Assembly: GCA_021890795.1 (NCBI GenBank)
Contig: JAKKUO010000004.1
Coordinates: forward strand, 53,063 to 117,062
Length of the DNA stretch: 64,000 bases
DNA from: Bacillota bacterium
GTDB lineage: Bacteria; Bacillota; Sulfobacillia; Symbiobacteriales; ZC4RG38
Direction of reading: 5' to 3'
The notes under the pieces were generated by a model. The model worked only from the letters and a program-made list of their open reading frames with translations, ran no database searches and had not been told where the DNA came from. Positions 53,549-63,948 of this stretch are shown here, one piece after another. Each line of letters starts with the position of its first letter. Positions within the stretch are counted from its first letter, which is position 1. Made by a program: the position numbers and the translations under genes.

Positions 53549-54585
53549 CGGCGCGTCACCTCCTCCCGCATCGCCGCGACCTCAGGCCGCTTCGGCGCCT
53601 GGGGGTGCTGGAGCCAGCACTTGGACTGATGCTCAGGGCCGACCGGGAAGTGGGGCGGGTCCTCCTCCAGGCAGATCCGCATGGCAAAGGGGCACCGGGG
53701 AGCGAAGGCGCACCCCTGGGGCGGGGAGAGCAGGTCCGGCGGCTGCCCCTCGATGGGGACCAGGGGCTTCTTCTCCTTCCGGTCCAGCCGGGGCACCGAC
53801 CGGAGCAGCCCCAGGGTGTAGGGGTGCTGCGGGTTGGCATACAGCTCCCGGACCGGGGCCTCCTCCACCACCTGGCCGGCGTACATGACGATCACCCGGT
53901 CCGCCAGCCCCGCCACCACCCCGAGATCGTGGGTGATGAGGATGATGGAGGTATCCAGCTGGCGCTTCAGGTTCTTCAGCACGTCCAGGATCTGGGCCTG
54001 GATGGTGACGTCCAGCGCGGTGGTGGGCTCGTCCGCGATGAGGAGCTTGGGGTTACAGGAGATGGCCATCGCGATCATGACCCGCTGCCGCATGCCGCCG
54101 GAGAACTGGTGGGGGTAGGCGGAGAGCCGCTTCTCCGGCTGGGGGATCCCCACCAGCCGCAGCATCTCGACGGCCCGGTCCCGGGCCGCCGCAGCGCTCA
54201 GGCCCTGGTGCCGCTGAATCGCCTCGGTCAGCTGCAGGCCGATGGTGAGCACCGGGTTGAGGGAGGTCATCGGGTCCTGGAAGATCATGCCGATCTCGTT
54301 GCCCCGGACCCGTTCCATCTCCTTCTCCGAAAGCTGCAAGAGGTCCCGGCCGTCAAAGAGGATCTGGCCGCTCTTGATCTTGCCGGGCGGATCGGGGATG
54401 AGACGCATGATCGACGCGGTGGTGACGCTCTTGCCGCAGCCAGACTCGCCCACGATGGCCACGGCCTCGCCCCGGCCCACCGTGAAGCTGACGCCGCGGA
54501 CCGCCTTCACCTCACCGGCATACGTAAAGAACGAGGTGTGCAGGTCCTTGACGACCAGCAGCGGCTCCTTCTGATCCGTCTTCAC
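53545..54585 (-). CDS. oppD: Peptide ABC transporter ATP-binding protein OppD
   Basis: 346-aa ATPase partner of OppF. Walker [12 protein letters not shown], signature [14 protein letters not shown], Walker [15 protein letters not shown] and the C-terminal [14 protein letters not shown] cysteine motif. The GTG at 54585 has GGAGG eight bases upstream. Confidence 0.94.
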   Translation of the reverse strand: MKTDQKEPLLVVKDLHTSFFTYAGEVKAVRGVSFTVGRGEAVAIVGESGCGKSVTTASIMRLIPDPPGKIKSGQILFDGRDLLQLSEKEMERVRGNEIGMIFQDPMTSLNPVLTIGLQLTEAIQRHQGLSAAAARDRAVEMLRLVGIPQPEKRLSAYPHQFSGGMRQRVMIAMAISCNPKLLIADEPTTALDVTIQAQILDVLKNLKRQLDTSIILITHDLGVVAGLADRVIVMYAGQVVEEAPVRELYANPQHPYTLGLLRSVPRLDRKEKKPLVPIEGQPPDLLSPPQGCAFAPRCPFAMRICLEEDPPHFPVGPEHQSKCWLQHPQAPKRPEVAAMREEVTRR

Positions 54586-54597
54586 ACAGCACACCTC

Positions 54598-55518
54598 CTA
54601 CTTCCGCATGCGCGGATCCAGGGCATCTCGCAGCCCGTCGCCGAGGAACTGGAAAGCCAGCATGGTGATGGAGATGAACAGGCCCGGGAAGATCAGGGTC
54701 CAGGGAGCGGTGCGCAGGTTCTGGTACGCATCCGCCGCCAGCGAACCCCAGGAGGCAATGGGCGCCGAGACGCCGAGGCCGAGGAAGGAGAGCCAGGACT
54801 CCGTGAAGATCGCCGCGGGCACCTCGACGGTCATGGTGACGATGATCGGCCCCAGGGCGTTGGGCACCAGGTGCCGCCAGATGATCTTCCACGGGGGGAC
54901 CCCCAAGGTGCGAGCGGCCAGGACGAACTCCCATTCCTTCAGGCTCAGGACCTGTCCCCGGACGATCCGGGCCATGCCGATCCAGGAGGTGATGGCCAGC
55001 GCGATAAAGATGGTCTTCAGCCCGGGCTTGAGGACCACCATCAGGAGGATGACGTAGAGAGTGGTCGGCAAGCCGTAGATAACGTCGACAATCCGCATCA
55101 TGATGTTGTCGACGGTGCCGCCGAAGTAACCGGAGATGGCCCCGTAGATGATGCCGATGATCCCGGCCATCAGCGAGGAGAAGAAGCCCACCGCCAGGGA
55201 GATCCGCGCACCGAACATGGTGCGGACGAAGAGGTCCCGCCCCAGGTTGTCGGTGCCAAACCAGTGTTCCGCGGACGGCGGCTGGTAAGCCTTGCTCAGG
55301 TTCTGCTGGTCGTAGGAATAAGGGGAAAGCATCGGCACGAAGATCGCCAGGAGAATCAGCACGACGATGACGGTCAGGCCCAACATCGCCAGCCGGTGCC
55401 GCCGGAGCCGGCGCCAGGCATCCTGCCAGTAGGTGGTGCTGGGCCGGGGGATCTCCTGGCCGGCCAGGGCTTCCCGGGGCACCGGCTGGAACCGCTGCAG
55501 GTCCACGGTCAGGTTCAC
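54598..55518 (-). CDS. oppC: Peptide ABC transporter permease OppC
   Basis: 306-aa in the chosen form, six membrane spans, with the OppC-type N-terminal extension and the EAA loop AARTLGVPPWKIIWRHLVPNALGPIIV. GTG at 55518 with GGGGGTGA upstream; an upstream TTG at 55539 would lie within oppB. Directly follows oppB. Confidence 0.92.
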   Translation of the reverse strand: MNLTVDLQRFQPVPREALAGQEIPRPSTTYWQDAWRRLRRHRLAMLGLTVIVVLILLAIFVPMLSPYSYDQQNLSKAYQPPSAEHWFGTDNLGRDLFVRTMFGARISLAVGFFSSLMAGIIGIIYGAISGYFGGTVDNIMMRIVDVIYGLPTTLYVILLMVVLKPGLKTIFIALAITSWIGMARIVRGQVLSLKEWEFVLAARTLGVPPWKIIWRHLVPNALGPIIVTMTVEVPAAIFTESWLSFLGLGVSAPIASWGSLAADAYQNLRTAPWTLIFPGLFISITMLAFQFLGDGLRDALDPRMRK

Positions 55519-55519
55519 C

Positions 55520-56455
55520 CTACTCACCCCCGCCCGCAACCTTAATCCGGGGATCCACCACGGCGTAGAGCAGGTCGACGATCAGGTTGGCTGCCACCAG
55601 CAGCACCGAGTAGAACATGGTGACACCCATGATCAGGGTGTAGTCTCGGTTGGCGATGCTCGTCACAAAGGTCCGGCCCATGCCGGGGATGGCAAAGATG
55701 GTTTCGATGACGAAGCTGCCGGTCAGAATCTGGGCCGAGAGGGGACCCAAGAAGGTGATCACCGGCAGGATCGCGTTCTTGAGCGCGTGCCGGTAGATGA
55801 GGATGTACCCAGGCATCCCCTTGGCCCGGGCCGCCTTCATGTAATCCTGCTGCAGGACCTCCAGCATGCTCGACCGCACCAGGCGGGCGATGAAGGAGGT
55901 CGGGAAGGCCGACAGGGCCAAGACCGGCATGATCGCCCGGTCCCAGGTGCCCCACCGGGAGGCGGGCAACCAGCCCAGCCGGTAGGAGAAAATGTAAATC
56001 AGGATCGAACCCAGGATGAAGCTCGGGACCGAGAAGCCCACGGTCGCCAGGGTCATGGCCAGGTGGTCCTGCCAGCGGTACTGGCGCAGGGCCGAAATGA
56101 TACCGGCGCTGATCCCCACCACCACCGCCACCGCGAGGGCCATGAGCCCGAGCTGTGCGGAGACGGGGAATCCCTGGGCGATAATCTCATTTACGGTTTG
56201 GTTCGCGTACCGGAAGGACGGGCCCAGATCCCACTTGATCAACCGCCACATGTAGTCGAGATACTGCTTCCAGATGGGCCAGTCCAGGTGATACTTCTTA
56301 TTCAAATTTTCCAGGACCGCCGGCGGCAACTGCTTTTCGCTGTCAAAGGGGCCGCCGGGGATCGCCCTCGACAGGAAGAACGTGAGCGAAGCGATGACCC
56401 ACAGGGTAAGGATTCCGGACAGCAGCCTGCGGGCGACATATCGGGCCACAGGCAT
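55520..56455 (-). CDS. oppB: Peptide ABC transporter permease OppB
   Basis: 311-aa permease, six spans, with the conserved FLSRAIPGGPF near the N-terminus and the EAA loop KAARAKGMPGYILIYRHALKNAILPVI. ATG at 56455 with GGGGAG four bases upstream. Follows the binding protein gene. Confidence 0.93.
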   Translation of the reverse strand: MPVARYVARRLLSGILTLWVIASLTFFLSRAIPGGPFDSEKQLPPAVLENLNKKYHLDWPIWKQYLDYMWRLIKWDLGPSFRYANQTVNEIIAQGFPVSAQLGLMALAVAVVVGISAGIISALRQYRWQDHLAMTLATVGFSVPSFILGSILIYIFSYRLGWLPASRWGTWDRAIMPVLALSAFPTSFIARLVRSSMLEVLQQDYMKAARAKGMPGYILIYRHALKNAILPVITFLGPLSAQILTGSFVIETIFAIPGMGRTFVTSIANRDYTLIMGVTMFYSVLLVAANLIVDLLYAVVDPRIKVAGGGE

Positions 56456-56546
56456 CACGCTCCCCAACTAATCAAAAAGGCGGGGGCAGGGGTGGGCGGG
56501 GTTCTCCCCCGCCCACCGGGTCTCCCTGCCCCCTGCGTCCCCGGTG

Positions 56547-58208
56547 CTAGTGCGCCTCAACGTACGCCCACTTGAAGTCCTCAGCACCGATGGGCGGGTG
56601 CAGGACCCCCTTGACCCAGGGCTTCTCCTGGAACTTGTTCACGTAGAAGTAGATCGGGATGACGACCGCCTCGTCGAAGAGCATCTTTTCGGCCTTGTGC
56701 ATGGCCTCCATCCGGACCTGGGGATCCGCGCTCCGCTTGGCGGTCGCGATGAGCTCGTCGTACTCCTTGCTCTTCCAGCCGGTGTCGTTCTGGCCGCTGT
56801 CAGAGGTGAACATGTCCAGGAAGGTCATCGGATCCAGGTAGTCGCCGAGCCAGCCGTTCCGGGCGATGTCGTACTGCAGGTTGTGGCGGGTCTGCAGGAA
56901 GACCTTCCACTCCTGGGACTGCAGGGTGATGTTGGTGATGCCCAGGTTCTGCTTCCACATGGCCTGGATGGCCTCGGCGACGGGCTGGTGCGCACCTTCC
57001 TGGTTGTAGAGGATCACTGCGGGCGGGAAGCCCTTGCCGTCCGGGTAACCCGCCTCGGCCAGCAGCCGCTTGGCCTCGGCGATGTTGGCCTCCATGTCCT
57101 CGGAGATGTAGTTGCCGGCGTTCTGCCGGAAGTCACCGGAAACGTCCGGAATCCCCGGCGGGACGAAGGCGTAGGCGGGCAGCTCGCCAGCCCGGGTCAC
57201 GTTCTCCACGATGGCCTTCCGGTCGATGGCCAGGGAGAGGGCCTTCCGGACCCGGACGTCGTTGAAGGGCGGCTTGGTGGTGTTGACGATGTAGTAGTAG
57301 GTGCCCAGCTGCGGGGTGACCTTGGCGTCACCGCTGGCCAGGAGCCGGGGCAGGTCCGCCTGCGGGATGGCGCCCAGGTTGACGTCCACCTCGCCGTTCT
57401 CGAACATGGTGACGTTGGTGGCGCCGTCGGGCACCATCAGGAAGGTGATCTTCTCCAGCTTGACGGTGTCCTTGTCCCAGTAGTTCTCGTTCTTGACGAT
57501 GACCAGCTTGTCGTTGTGGACCCACTCGACGATCTTGAAGGGACCGTTGCCGACCAGGGTGGCCGCCTCAGCCGCCCAGTTCGGGTTGGCCTCGACCACC
57601 TTCTTGGGCACCGGGTAGTAGGTGGGGAAGGCGGTGAGGGAGAGGAAGTACGGCGTCGGGGCCTCCAGGGTAACCTGGAGGGTCTTGTCGTCCAGGGCCT
57701 TGACGCCGACCTGGTCCGGATCGGTGATCTCGCCCTTGTTGTACTTCTCGCCGTTCTTCAGATAGTAGAGCTGGTAGGCGTACGGGGAGCCGAACTCCGG
57801 AGCCAGAGCCCGCTTCCAGGCGAACTCAAAGTCGTGGGCGGTGACCGGATCGCCGTTGCTCCACTGGATCCCGTCCCGGAGCTTGAAGGTCCAGACCAGA
57901 CCGTCCTCGCTGGTCTCCCAGGACTCAGCCATGGCCGCCTCGTACTTGCCGTCCGGGTTCAGGCGGGTGAGCCCCTCGAAGATGTTGGTCGCCACGGTGA
58001 TGCTGGAGTGGTCCTCCATCAGCCCGGGATCCATCGTCGGAGGCTCCGCCCCCAGGTTCACCACCAACTCCTGCTTGGCGGCCTGCTGCCCCCCCGGCCC
58101 GCCGGTGCTGCCCTGCTGCCCCTCGTCACCCGTCCGGGCGCCGCAGCCGGCGACCAGGGTCAGGATGGCCAGGCTCGCGACCAGTGCTCGTAGCCTGCGC
58201 ATCTTCAT
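56547..58208 (-). CDS. oppA: Peptide-binding lipoprotein OppA
   Basis: 553-aa extracytoplasmic solute-binding protein (SBP family 5). The lipobox LTLVAGC (about 16-22) is followed by a Gly/Gln-rich linker and the binding domain opening ELVVNLGAEPPTMDPGLMEDHSS and FEGLTRLNPDGKYEAAMAESWE. ATG at 58208 with GGAGGGAT upstream. First gene of oppA-B-C-D-F. Imports oligopeptides, specificity unknown. Confidence 0.95.
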   Translation of the reverse strand: MKMRRLRALVASLAILTLVAGCGARTGDEGQQGSTGGPGGQQAAKQELVVNLGAEPPTMDPGLMEDHSSITVATNIFEGLTRLNPDGKYEAAMAESWETSEDGLVWTFKLRDGIQWSNGDPVTAHDFEFAWKRALAPEFGSPYAYQLYYLKNGEKYNKGEITDPDQVGVKALDDKTLQVTLEAPTPYFLSLTAFPTYYPVPKKVVEANPNWAAEAATLVGNGPFKIVEWVHNDKLVIVKNENYWDKDTVKLEKITFLMVPDGATNVTMFENGEVDVNLGAIPQADLPRLLASGDAKVTPQLGTYYYIVNTTKPPFNDVRVRKALSLAIDRKAIVENVTRAGELPAYAFVPPGIPDVSGDFRQNAGNYISEDMEANIAEAKRLLAEAGYPDGKGFPPAVILYNQEGAHQPVAEAIQAMWKQNLGITNITLQSQEWKVFLQTRHNLQYDIARNGWLGDYLDPMTFLDMFTSDSGQNDTGWKSKEYDELIATAKRSADPQVRMEAMHKAEKMLFDEAVVIPIYFYVNKFQEKPWVKGVLHPPIGAEDFKWAYVEAH

Positions 58209-58420
58209 CCCGATCCCTCCTCCAGATGTTGCCCCCGTCTCTATCTGTGGTGGGGTACATAGCTGCGAGTATTCGCTGTCCGCCCATCTAATCCTTCTGG
58301 TACCGGATGTTTTCACATTATTTCTTTTTGCGGTGAGTAAGCTGCCCCGGTCCGCGGCCAGGCGCTGGCAGCAGGACGGGCCCAGCGGAATGGCAAAACT
58401 GGTGTTGGGGGGATGCAGCC

Positions 58421-58915
58421 TTGGCCCTTGTGCGGTGGGACGACCTGCTGGCCACGGTAGCCGATGCCCTGGCCAACTGGGGCCAGCCGCTGCCCGGAGG
58501 CCGCGGGCGGGAGTTCCGGGACTTCAGCATGGATTTCCAGGTGGACGACGTCGAAGGCCTGCCGGCGGCGTGGCCGGATCCCGCGGTGGCCGCCGCGGCG
58601 GAGGCCGAGCTCCGGCGCCTGGTGGACCTCTTCGGGGAGGACCCCCTGACCCGGGACGGGGTAGTGGTCTTCCCCGCCCAGTCCGGCGAGCGGCCGCCGG
58701 TGCTCCTGACCATGGGCTTCTCCCTCCGGGACGGGACCCTGGACATGACCCTGGTCTTCCGGGCGGTGGGCTTCCCGGAGGAGTTTGCCGCCTGGCTCGC
58801 TCCGGCCCTTCATTACCAGGAGCGGCTGGCGGGGCTGGTGGAGGCCCGGCGCGGGCGGGTCGCTTTCTTCACCCTGAATCTGTTCACCAGCGATCACCAG
58901 ACCCATGAGCGGTAG
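58421..58915 (+). CDS. Hypothetical protein, weakly like the C-terminal part of thymidylate synthase ThyA
   Basis: 164 aa. The stretch FSLRDGTLDMTLVFRAVGFPEEF followed by ALHYQERLA and a late TSDHQTH resembles the nucleotide-binding end of ThyA-type enzymes, but the catalytic Pro-Cys segment is missing and the protein is much shorter. Starts at a TTG (58421) with GGGGGG eight bases upstream. Single plus-strand gene between the divergent oppA and converging acsA. Function unknown. Confidence 0.65.
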   Translation: MALVRWDDLLATVADALANWGQPLPGGRGREFRDFSMDFQVDDVEGLPAAWPDPAVAAAAEAELRRLVDLFGEDPLTRDGVVVFPAQSGERPPVLLTMGFSLRDGTLDMTLVFRAVGFPEEFAAWLAPALHYQERLAGLVEARRGRVAFFTLNLFTSDHQTHER

Positions 58916-58960
58916 CCGATGGGGCCGGAGGGACAGGGGTCATCTGGCGCATGAAGTCGA

Positions 58961-58990
58961 AACAGCGGGAGCCGCAGGGCTCCCGCTGTT
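58961..58990. terminator. Terminator-type hairpin between converging genes
   Basis: A perfect 13-bp stem (58961-58973 with 58978-58990) and 4-base loop. The stem edges are A/T, giving GTTATT on the plus strand and TGTTTCGAC on the minus strand, so both genes could use it. Confidence 0.65.
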
Positions 58991-59037
58991 ATTATCGCAT
59001 CTTCTTTCCCTTTCGAGCTCAAGCAATTTCTGCTGCT

Positions 59038-61008
<1,971 letters not shown>

Positions 61009-61476
61009 GGGGTGTCTCCTCCCTCCACTGATTCCCCATCCTGGGATCAGGGATATGGCTGCCTGGACCACAGCAGTCCGGCGCACCGGTTTGGGCCGCC
61101 AGGCCATGGCCAGCAACAGCAACAGTCGACCAAAGATACTCTTTAAATGGATTTTGCCGTCTAATTGCGCAACTCCTGCTGCGGGAGCGCGGCGGATGGG
61201 AGAACCGGCCAGGACGGAGGAAAGGCGTATGGACCCGGCAAGCCCGCGGCAGACTGGATATACCCCACCCGGAATGGGGGAGGGTTACCTCGGATGTCCG
61301 GAGCTCCTGCCGCCGGTGACCTGGTGTCGGCCCAGCGCCACGCCCGTCGCCATGGGATAAGAGCCCGGCAGGGTGTTGACAAGGCCGGGCCGCCGGGGTA
61401 AGGTATGGATGCAGATACCCCTAATGGTATGTCGGAAGGAGTCCGGTTGGAAGTTGGCGGGAGAGGAGGGAGACCG
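61009..61476. other. Gene-free divergent region between acsA and the selenoprotein candidate
   Basis: About 470 bases. A locally AT-rich segment (61130-61175) probably holds the acsA promoter, but no clear hexamers were found. A 43-codon reading frame at 61229-61360 has GGAGGAAAGG before its ATG, but its proline/glycine-rich product looks unlike a protein, so it is not called. The rest is GC-rich and structured; no known riboswitch was recognised. Confidence 0.4.
61376..61404 (+). promoter_or_regulatory. Possible promoter of the selenoprotein-csoR operon
   Basis: Perfect TTGACA (61376-61381), 17 bp, TAAGGT (61399-61404). The -10 is poor, so activity may need help or relief from a regulator. 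Confidence 0.5.
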
Positions 61477-62145
61477 ATGGCCGTTCTCTCACCCAGCGTG
61501 CGGCTGCAGGTCGCCAGTCGGCTCCGGCCCATGCAGGAGAAGGTCACCCTCCTGGTGGTGCACCGGGAGAACGCCCCGGACCCCCAGGAGAAGGAGAACA
61601 GCGAGGTCCTGCGGAGCCTGGCCCAGGAGGTGGCCAGCATCTCCGACTACCTGGAGTACCGGGCCCTGGACGCCTCCGATCCGGAGGCCGCGGCCCTGGG
61701 CCTCGCCCGGTATCCGGCCCTGGTACTCCTGGACGGAGAGGGCCGGCACCGGGGCGTGGTCTTCTCCGGCATGGTCGGCGGGTACGAGTTTTCCGTCCTG
61801 CTAGAGGATATCCTCGACCTCGGGGCGAAGCGTCCATTGCTGTCCCCCGCCACCGCGGAGAAGGTCGCAGCCATCCGCGAGCCGGTTCACATCATGGTCT
61901 TCTCCACCCCGACGTGACCCCATTGCCCCCGGGCGGTTCGCCTGGCTCACCAGATGGCCATGCTCAACCCCAACATCGTGGGCGAAATGGTTGACGCCCA
62001 GTCCTTCCTTGACCTCGCCCGGGCCTACCAGGTCTACGGGGTGCCGAAGACCGTGGTCAACGGCGGGGTCGTCCAGATCGAAGGGGCCGTACCTGAATCC
62101 ATCTTCGTCGAGCAAGTCCTGCGGGGCTTGCAGCGTCCGTCCTGA
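61477..62145 (+). CDS. Thioredoxin-fold disulfide oxidoreductase, probable selenoprotein (Sec at codon 147)
   Basis: 222 aa if TGA at 61915-61917 is read as selenocysteine. The reading frame is continuous on both sides of the TGA: ...VHIMVFSTPT-[TGA]-PHC-PRAVRLAHQMAM... The TGA falls exactly on the first cysteine of the CxxC active site, giving U147-P-H-C150, and a cis-Pro segment YGVPKTVVN (190) follows. Size and two tandem thioredoxin folds (about 20-118 and 135-220, the first without CxxC) match the protein disulfide oxidoreductase/glutaredoxin-like family. The ATG at 61477 has GGAGGGAG upstream. A SECIS-like stem-loop follows the TGA. Co-directional with a CsoR-family gene. The alternative is a nonsense mutation of TGC/TGT. 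Confidence 0.75.
61915..61945 (+). promoter_or_regulatory. UGA codon with SECIS-like stem-loop
   Basis: Eleven bases after the UGA a 17-nt hairpin begins (61929-61945): CCGGGCG pairs with CGCCTGG (one G-U) around the loop GTT, with G at the loop entrance. A short upper stem-loop about 11 nt from UGA, with a loop guanine, is the known geometry of the bacterial SECIS recognised by SelB. Selenocysteine machinery genes are not in this window. Confidence 0.65.
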
Positions 62146-62178
62146 CCCCGCAGGCCTGCCGCCGGGAGGGGAGCAGCC

Positions 62179-62460
62179 TTGGATGTGCGCGCGGCCAAAC
62201 CGGAAGCCGTCGAGGAGATTCTCAAGCGCCTTAGCCGCATCGAAGGCCAGGTCCGGGGCATCCGACGGATGATCGAGGAGGGCTCGGACTGCGAGAGCGT
62301 GCTGGTCCAGATGGCCGCCCTCAAGTCCGCGGTCAGCCGGGCCGCCCTGAAGCTGCTAGGGTGCGAACTCGGGGTCCGGATCGCCAGGGAGATTCGGGAA
62401 GGCGGAACCGGTGAGAAGGCCGCGGAGGAACTCCTGGAGTCCTTCCTCCGGATGTCCTGA
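62179..62460 (+). CDS. CsoR/RcnR-family (DUF156) transcriptional repressor
   Basis: 93-aa all-helical repressor: RLSRIEGQVRGIRRMIEEG is the family signature. Cysteine C38 is at the normal first ligand position, but the usual His-x3-Cys of copper-sensing CsoR is replaced by GCELG (C62 one residue before the histidine position). A two-cysteine site without histidine is closer to persulfide or sulfur sensors such as CstR than to copper sensors, though spacing differs. TTG at 62179 with GGGAGGGG upstream. Thirty-three bases after the selenoprotein gene, so likely controls it. Confidence 0.8.
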   Translation: MDVRAAKPEAVEEILKRLSRIEGQVRGIRRMIEEGSDCESVLVQMAALKSAVSRAALKLLGCELGVRIAREIREGGTGEKAAEELLESFLRMS

Positions 62461-62509
62461 GGACCGCCCTTTCCGGCTGGCCCGGCCCCAGTGCCAGCTC
62501 CGACGCCAC

Positions 62510-62560
62510 GGGCCGCAGGCCGAATCCCACAAGGGATCGGCCTGCGGCCCTGCTGTTTTT
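62510..62560 (+). terminator. Terminator of the selenoprotein-csoR operon
   Basis: A 14-bp stem (62510-62523 with 62537-62550) followed by TGCTGTTTTT. Confidence 0.88.
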
Positions 62561-62570
62561 GGCCCTGCGG

Positions 62571-62624
62571 TTGACGGACGGGAGCCCTTCTGGCAAATTG
62601 GTAGGGAGTGAGCCTGGCTCACTC
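62571..62624 (+). promoter_or_regulatory. Putative uracil permease promoter and operator
   Basis: TTGACG (62571-62576), 17 bp, CAAATT (62594-62599) form a weak promoter. Just downstream is the inverted repeat gagtgagcc-t-ggctcactc (62606-62624), 9-bp perfect arms, where the transcript would begin. It could be an operator or a leader hairpin; no PyrR-type attenuator was seen. Confidence 0.45.
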
Positions 62625-62659
62625 AAGAAACAATTGCATCCGGAAAGGTGGCGGAGTTA

Positions 62660-63925
62660 ATGGAACCCCGTGAGGTCCAACTCGCCCGGCAGCCAGGCGC
62701 GTTTCTGCTCCTGAGCGCGCAGCACCTGCTGGCCATGTTCGGCGCGACGATCCTGGTCCCGGTCCTGACGGGCCTGAACCCGGCGGTGGCGCTCCTCACC
62801 GCCGGCCTGGGTACCCTGCTCTTCCACGCCCTGACCGGCGGCAGGGTCCCCGTTTTCCTCGGCTCCAGCTTTGCCTTCATCCCGGCCATCATCGCCGTCC
62901 GGGAGCGGTTTGGCCTTCCTTACGCGACGGGCGGCATCGTGGTGGCCGGGTTTGTTTATGTCCTGGTGGCGGGGCTGGCAGCCTACTTCGGCCCGGACCG
63001 GATCCGGCGGCTGGTCCCCGGGGAGGTAGCCGGACCCATCATCGTGGTCATCGGCCTCACCCTGACCCCGGTGGCCTGGGAGATGGCCCGGGGCCACTGG
63101 GCCATCGCCGGCATCACCATCGCCGCGATCGCGGCGGTGCTGGCCTGGGGCCGGGGGATCCTCCGGGCCCTGCCGGTGATGGTCGGCCTGGGGGTGGGGT
63201 ACCTGGCCGCCTGGGGCTTCGGCCGCCTGGACACCACCCCGGTGGCAGCGGCCCCCTGGCTCCACTTCCCGGATCTGATGGCCCCGGCCTTCCGGTGGGA
63301 GGCCATCCTGATGGTCGCCCCCATGGCGTTCATCACCTGCATCGAGCACATCGGCGACATCACCGCCAACGGCGCCGTGGTGGGCCAGAACTTCCTCCGG
63401 TTCCCGGGGCTGCACCGGACCCTCCTGGGGGACGGGCTGGCGACCAGCCTGGCCGGCCTCCTGGGCGGCCCCGCCAACACCACTTACGCGGAGAACACCG
63501 GCGTCCTGGCCCTGACCCGGGTCTACAACCCGAAGATCCTCCGGGGCGCGGCAGTGGGAGCCATCGCCCTCAGCTTCCTGGGGAAGCTGGCGGCGGTGCT
63601 CCAGTCCATCCCGGAGCCGGTCCTCGGCGGCACCAGCCTGGTCCTTTTTGGGATGATCGCCGGCATCGGCGCCCGCACCTTCGGCCAGGCCCGGCGCAGC
63701 CTGCGGAGCTTCGTCATCGGCGGGACGGTGCTGGCGCTGGGGCTGGCCCCCGCGGTGAGCGACGCCCTGGGGACAGCCAACCCCATCGCCCTGCGGCTGT
63801 GGGGGGAGTTCACCCTGGAGGGGCTCAGCCTCGCCGCCCTGGCTGGCATCCTGCTCAACCTCTGCTGGCCCGGGGGCGGAGAGCCGGAGCCGTCCCCCGC
63901 AGTGGGCGAAGCCTCCACGGCCTGA
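62660..63925 (+). CDS. uraA: Uracil/xanthine permease (NCS2 family)
   Basis: 421-aa membrane transporter, about 12-14 spans. NCS2 features: SAQHLLAMFGATILVPVLTGLNP near the N-terminus, GSSFAFIPAIIA, FITCIEHIGDITANGAV (the conserved Glu-His region) and GGPANTTYAENTGVLALTRVYNP. Best match in character is UraA-like uracil import with protons. ATG at 62660 chosen with AAAGGTGG eight bases upstream; a GTG at 62648 abuts the same G-run. Confidence 0.92.
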   Translation: MEPREVQLARQPGAFLLLSAQHLLAMFGATILVPVLTGLNPAVALLTAGLGTLLFHALTGGRVPVFLGSSFAFIPAIIAVRERFGLPYATGGIVVAGFVYVLVAGLAAYFGPDRIRRLVPGEVAGPIIVVIGLTLTPVAWEMARGHWAIAGITIAAIAAVLAWGRGILRALPVMVGLGVGYLAAWGFGRLDTTPVAAAPWLHFPDLMAPAFRWEAILMVAPMAFITCIEHIGDITANGAVVGQNFLRFPGLHRTLLGDGLATSLAGLLGGPANTTYAENTGVLALTRVYNPKILRGAAVGAIALSFLGKLAAVLQSIPEPVLGGTSLVLFGMIAGIGARTFGQARRSLRSFVIGGTVLALGLAPAVSDALGTANPIALRLWGEFTLEGLSLAALAGILLNLCWPGGGEPEPSPAVGEASTA

Positions 63926-63948
63926 GCCCGGCCGGGCAGGTCTCAACA

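Noticed and set aside
58209..58420. Promoter of the opp operon
   Set aside because: Several TA-rich hexamers exist, but none has a convincing -35 at proper spacing, so no promoter was called.
61229..61360. 43-codon frame with a good ribosome binding site upstream of the selenoprotein gene
   Set aside because: The product is rich in Pro, Gly and Cys without pattern, and GC-rich DNA produces such frames often. It is mentioned only as part of the intergenic region.
61954..62145. Separate 63-aa gene starting MAMLNPNIVGEM
   Set aside because: It is in the same frame as the upstream gene, has no ribosome binding site, and begins inside a thioredoxin helix. It is the second half of the TGA-containing gene.
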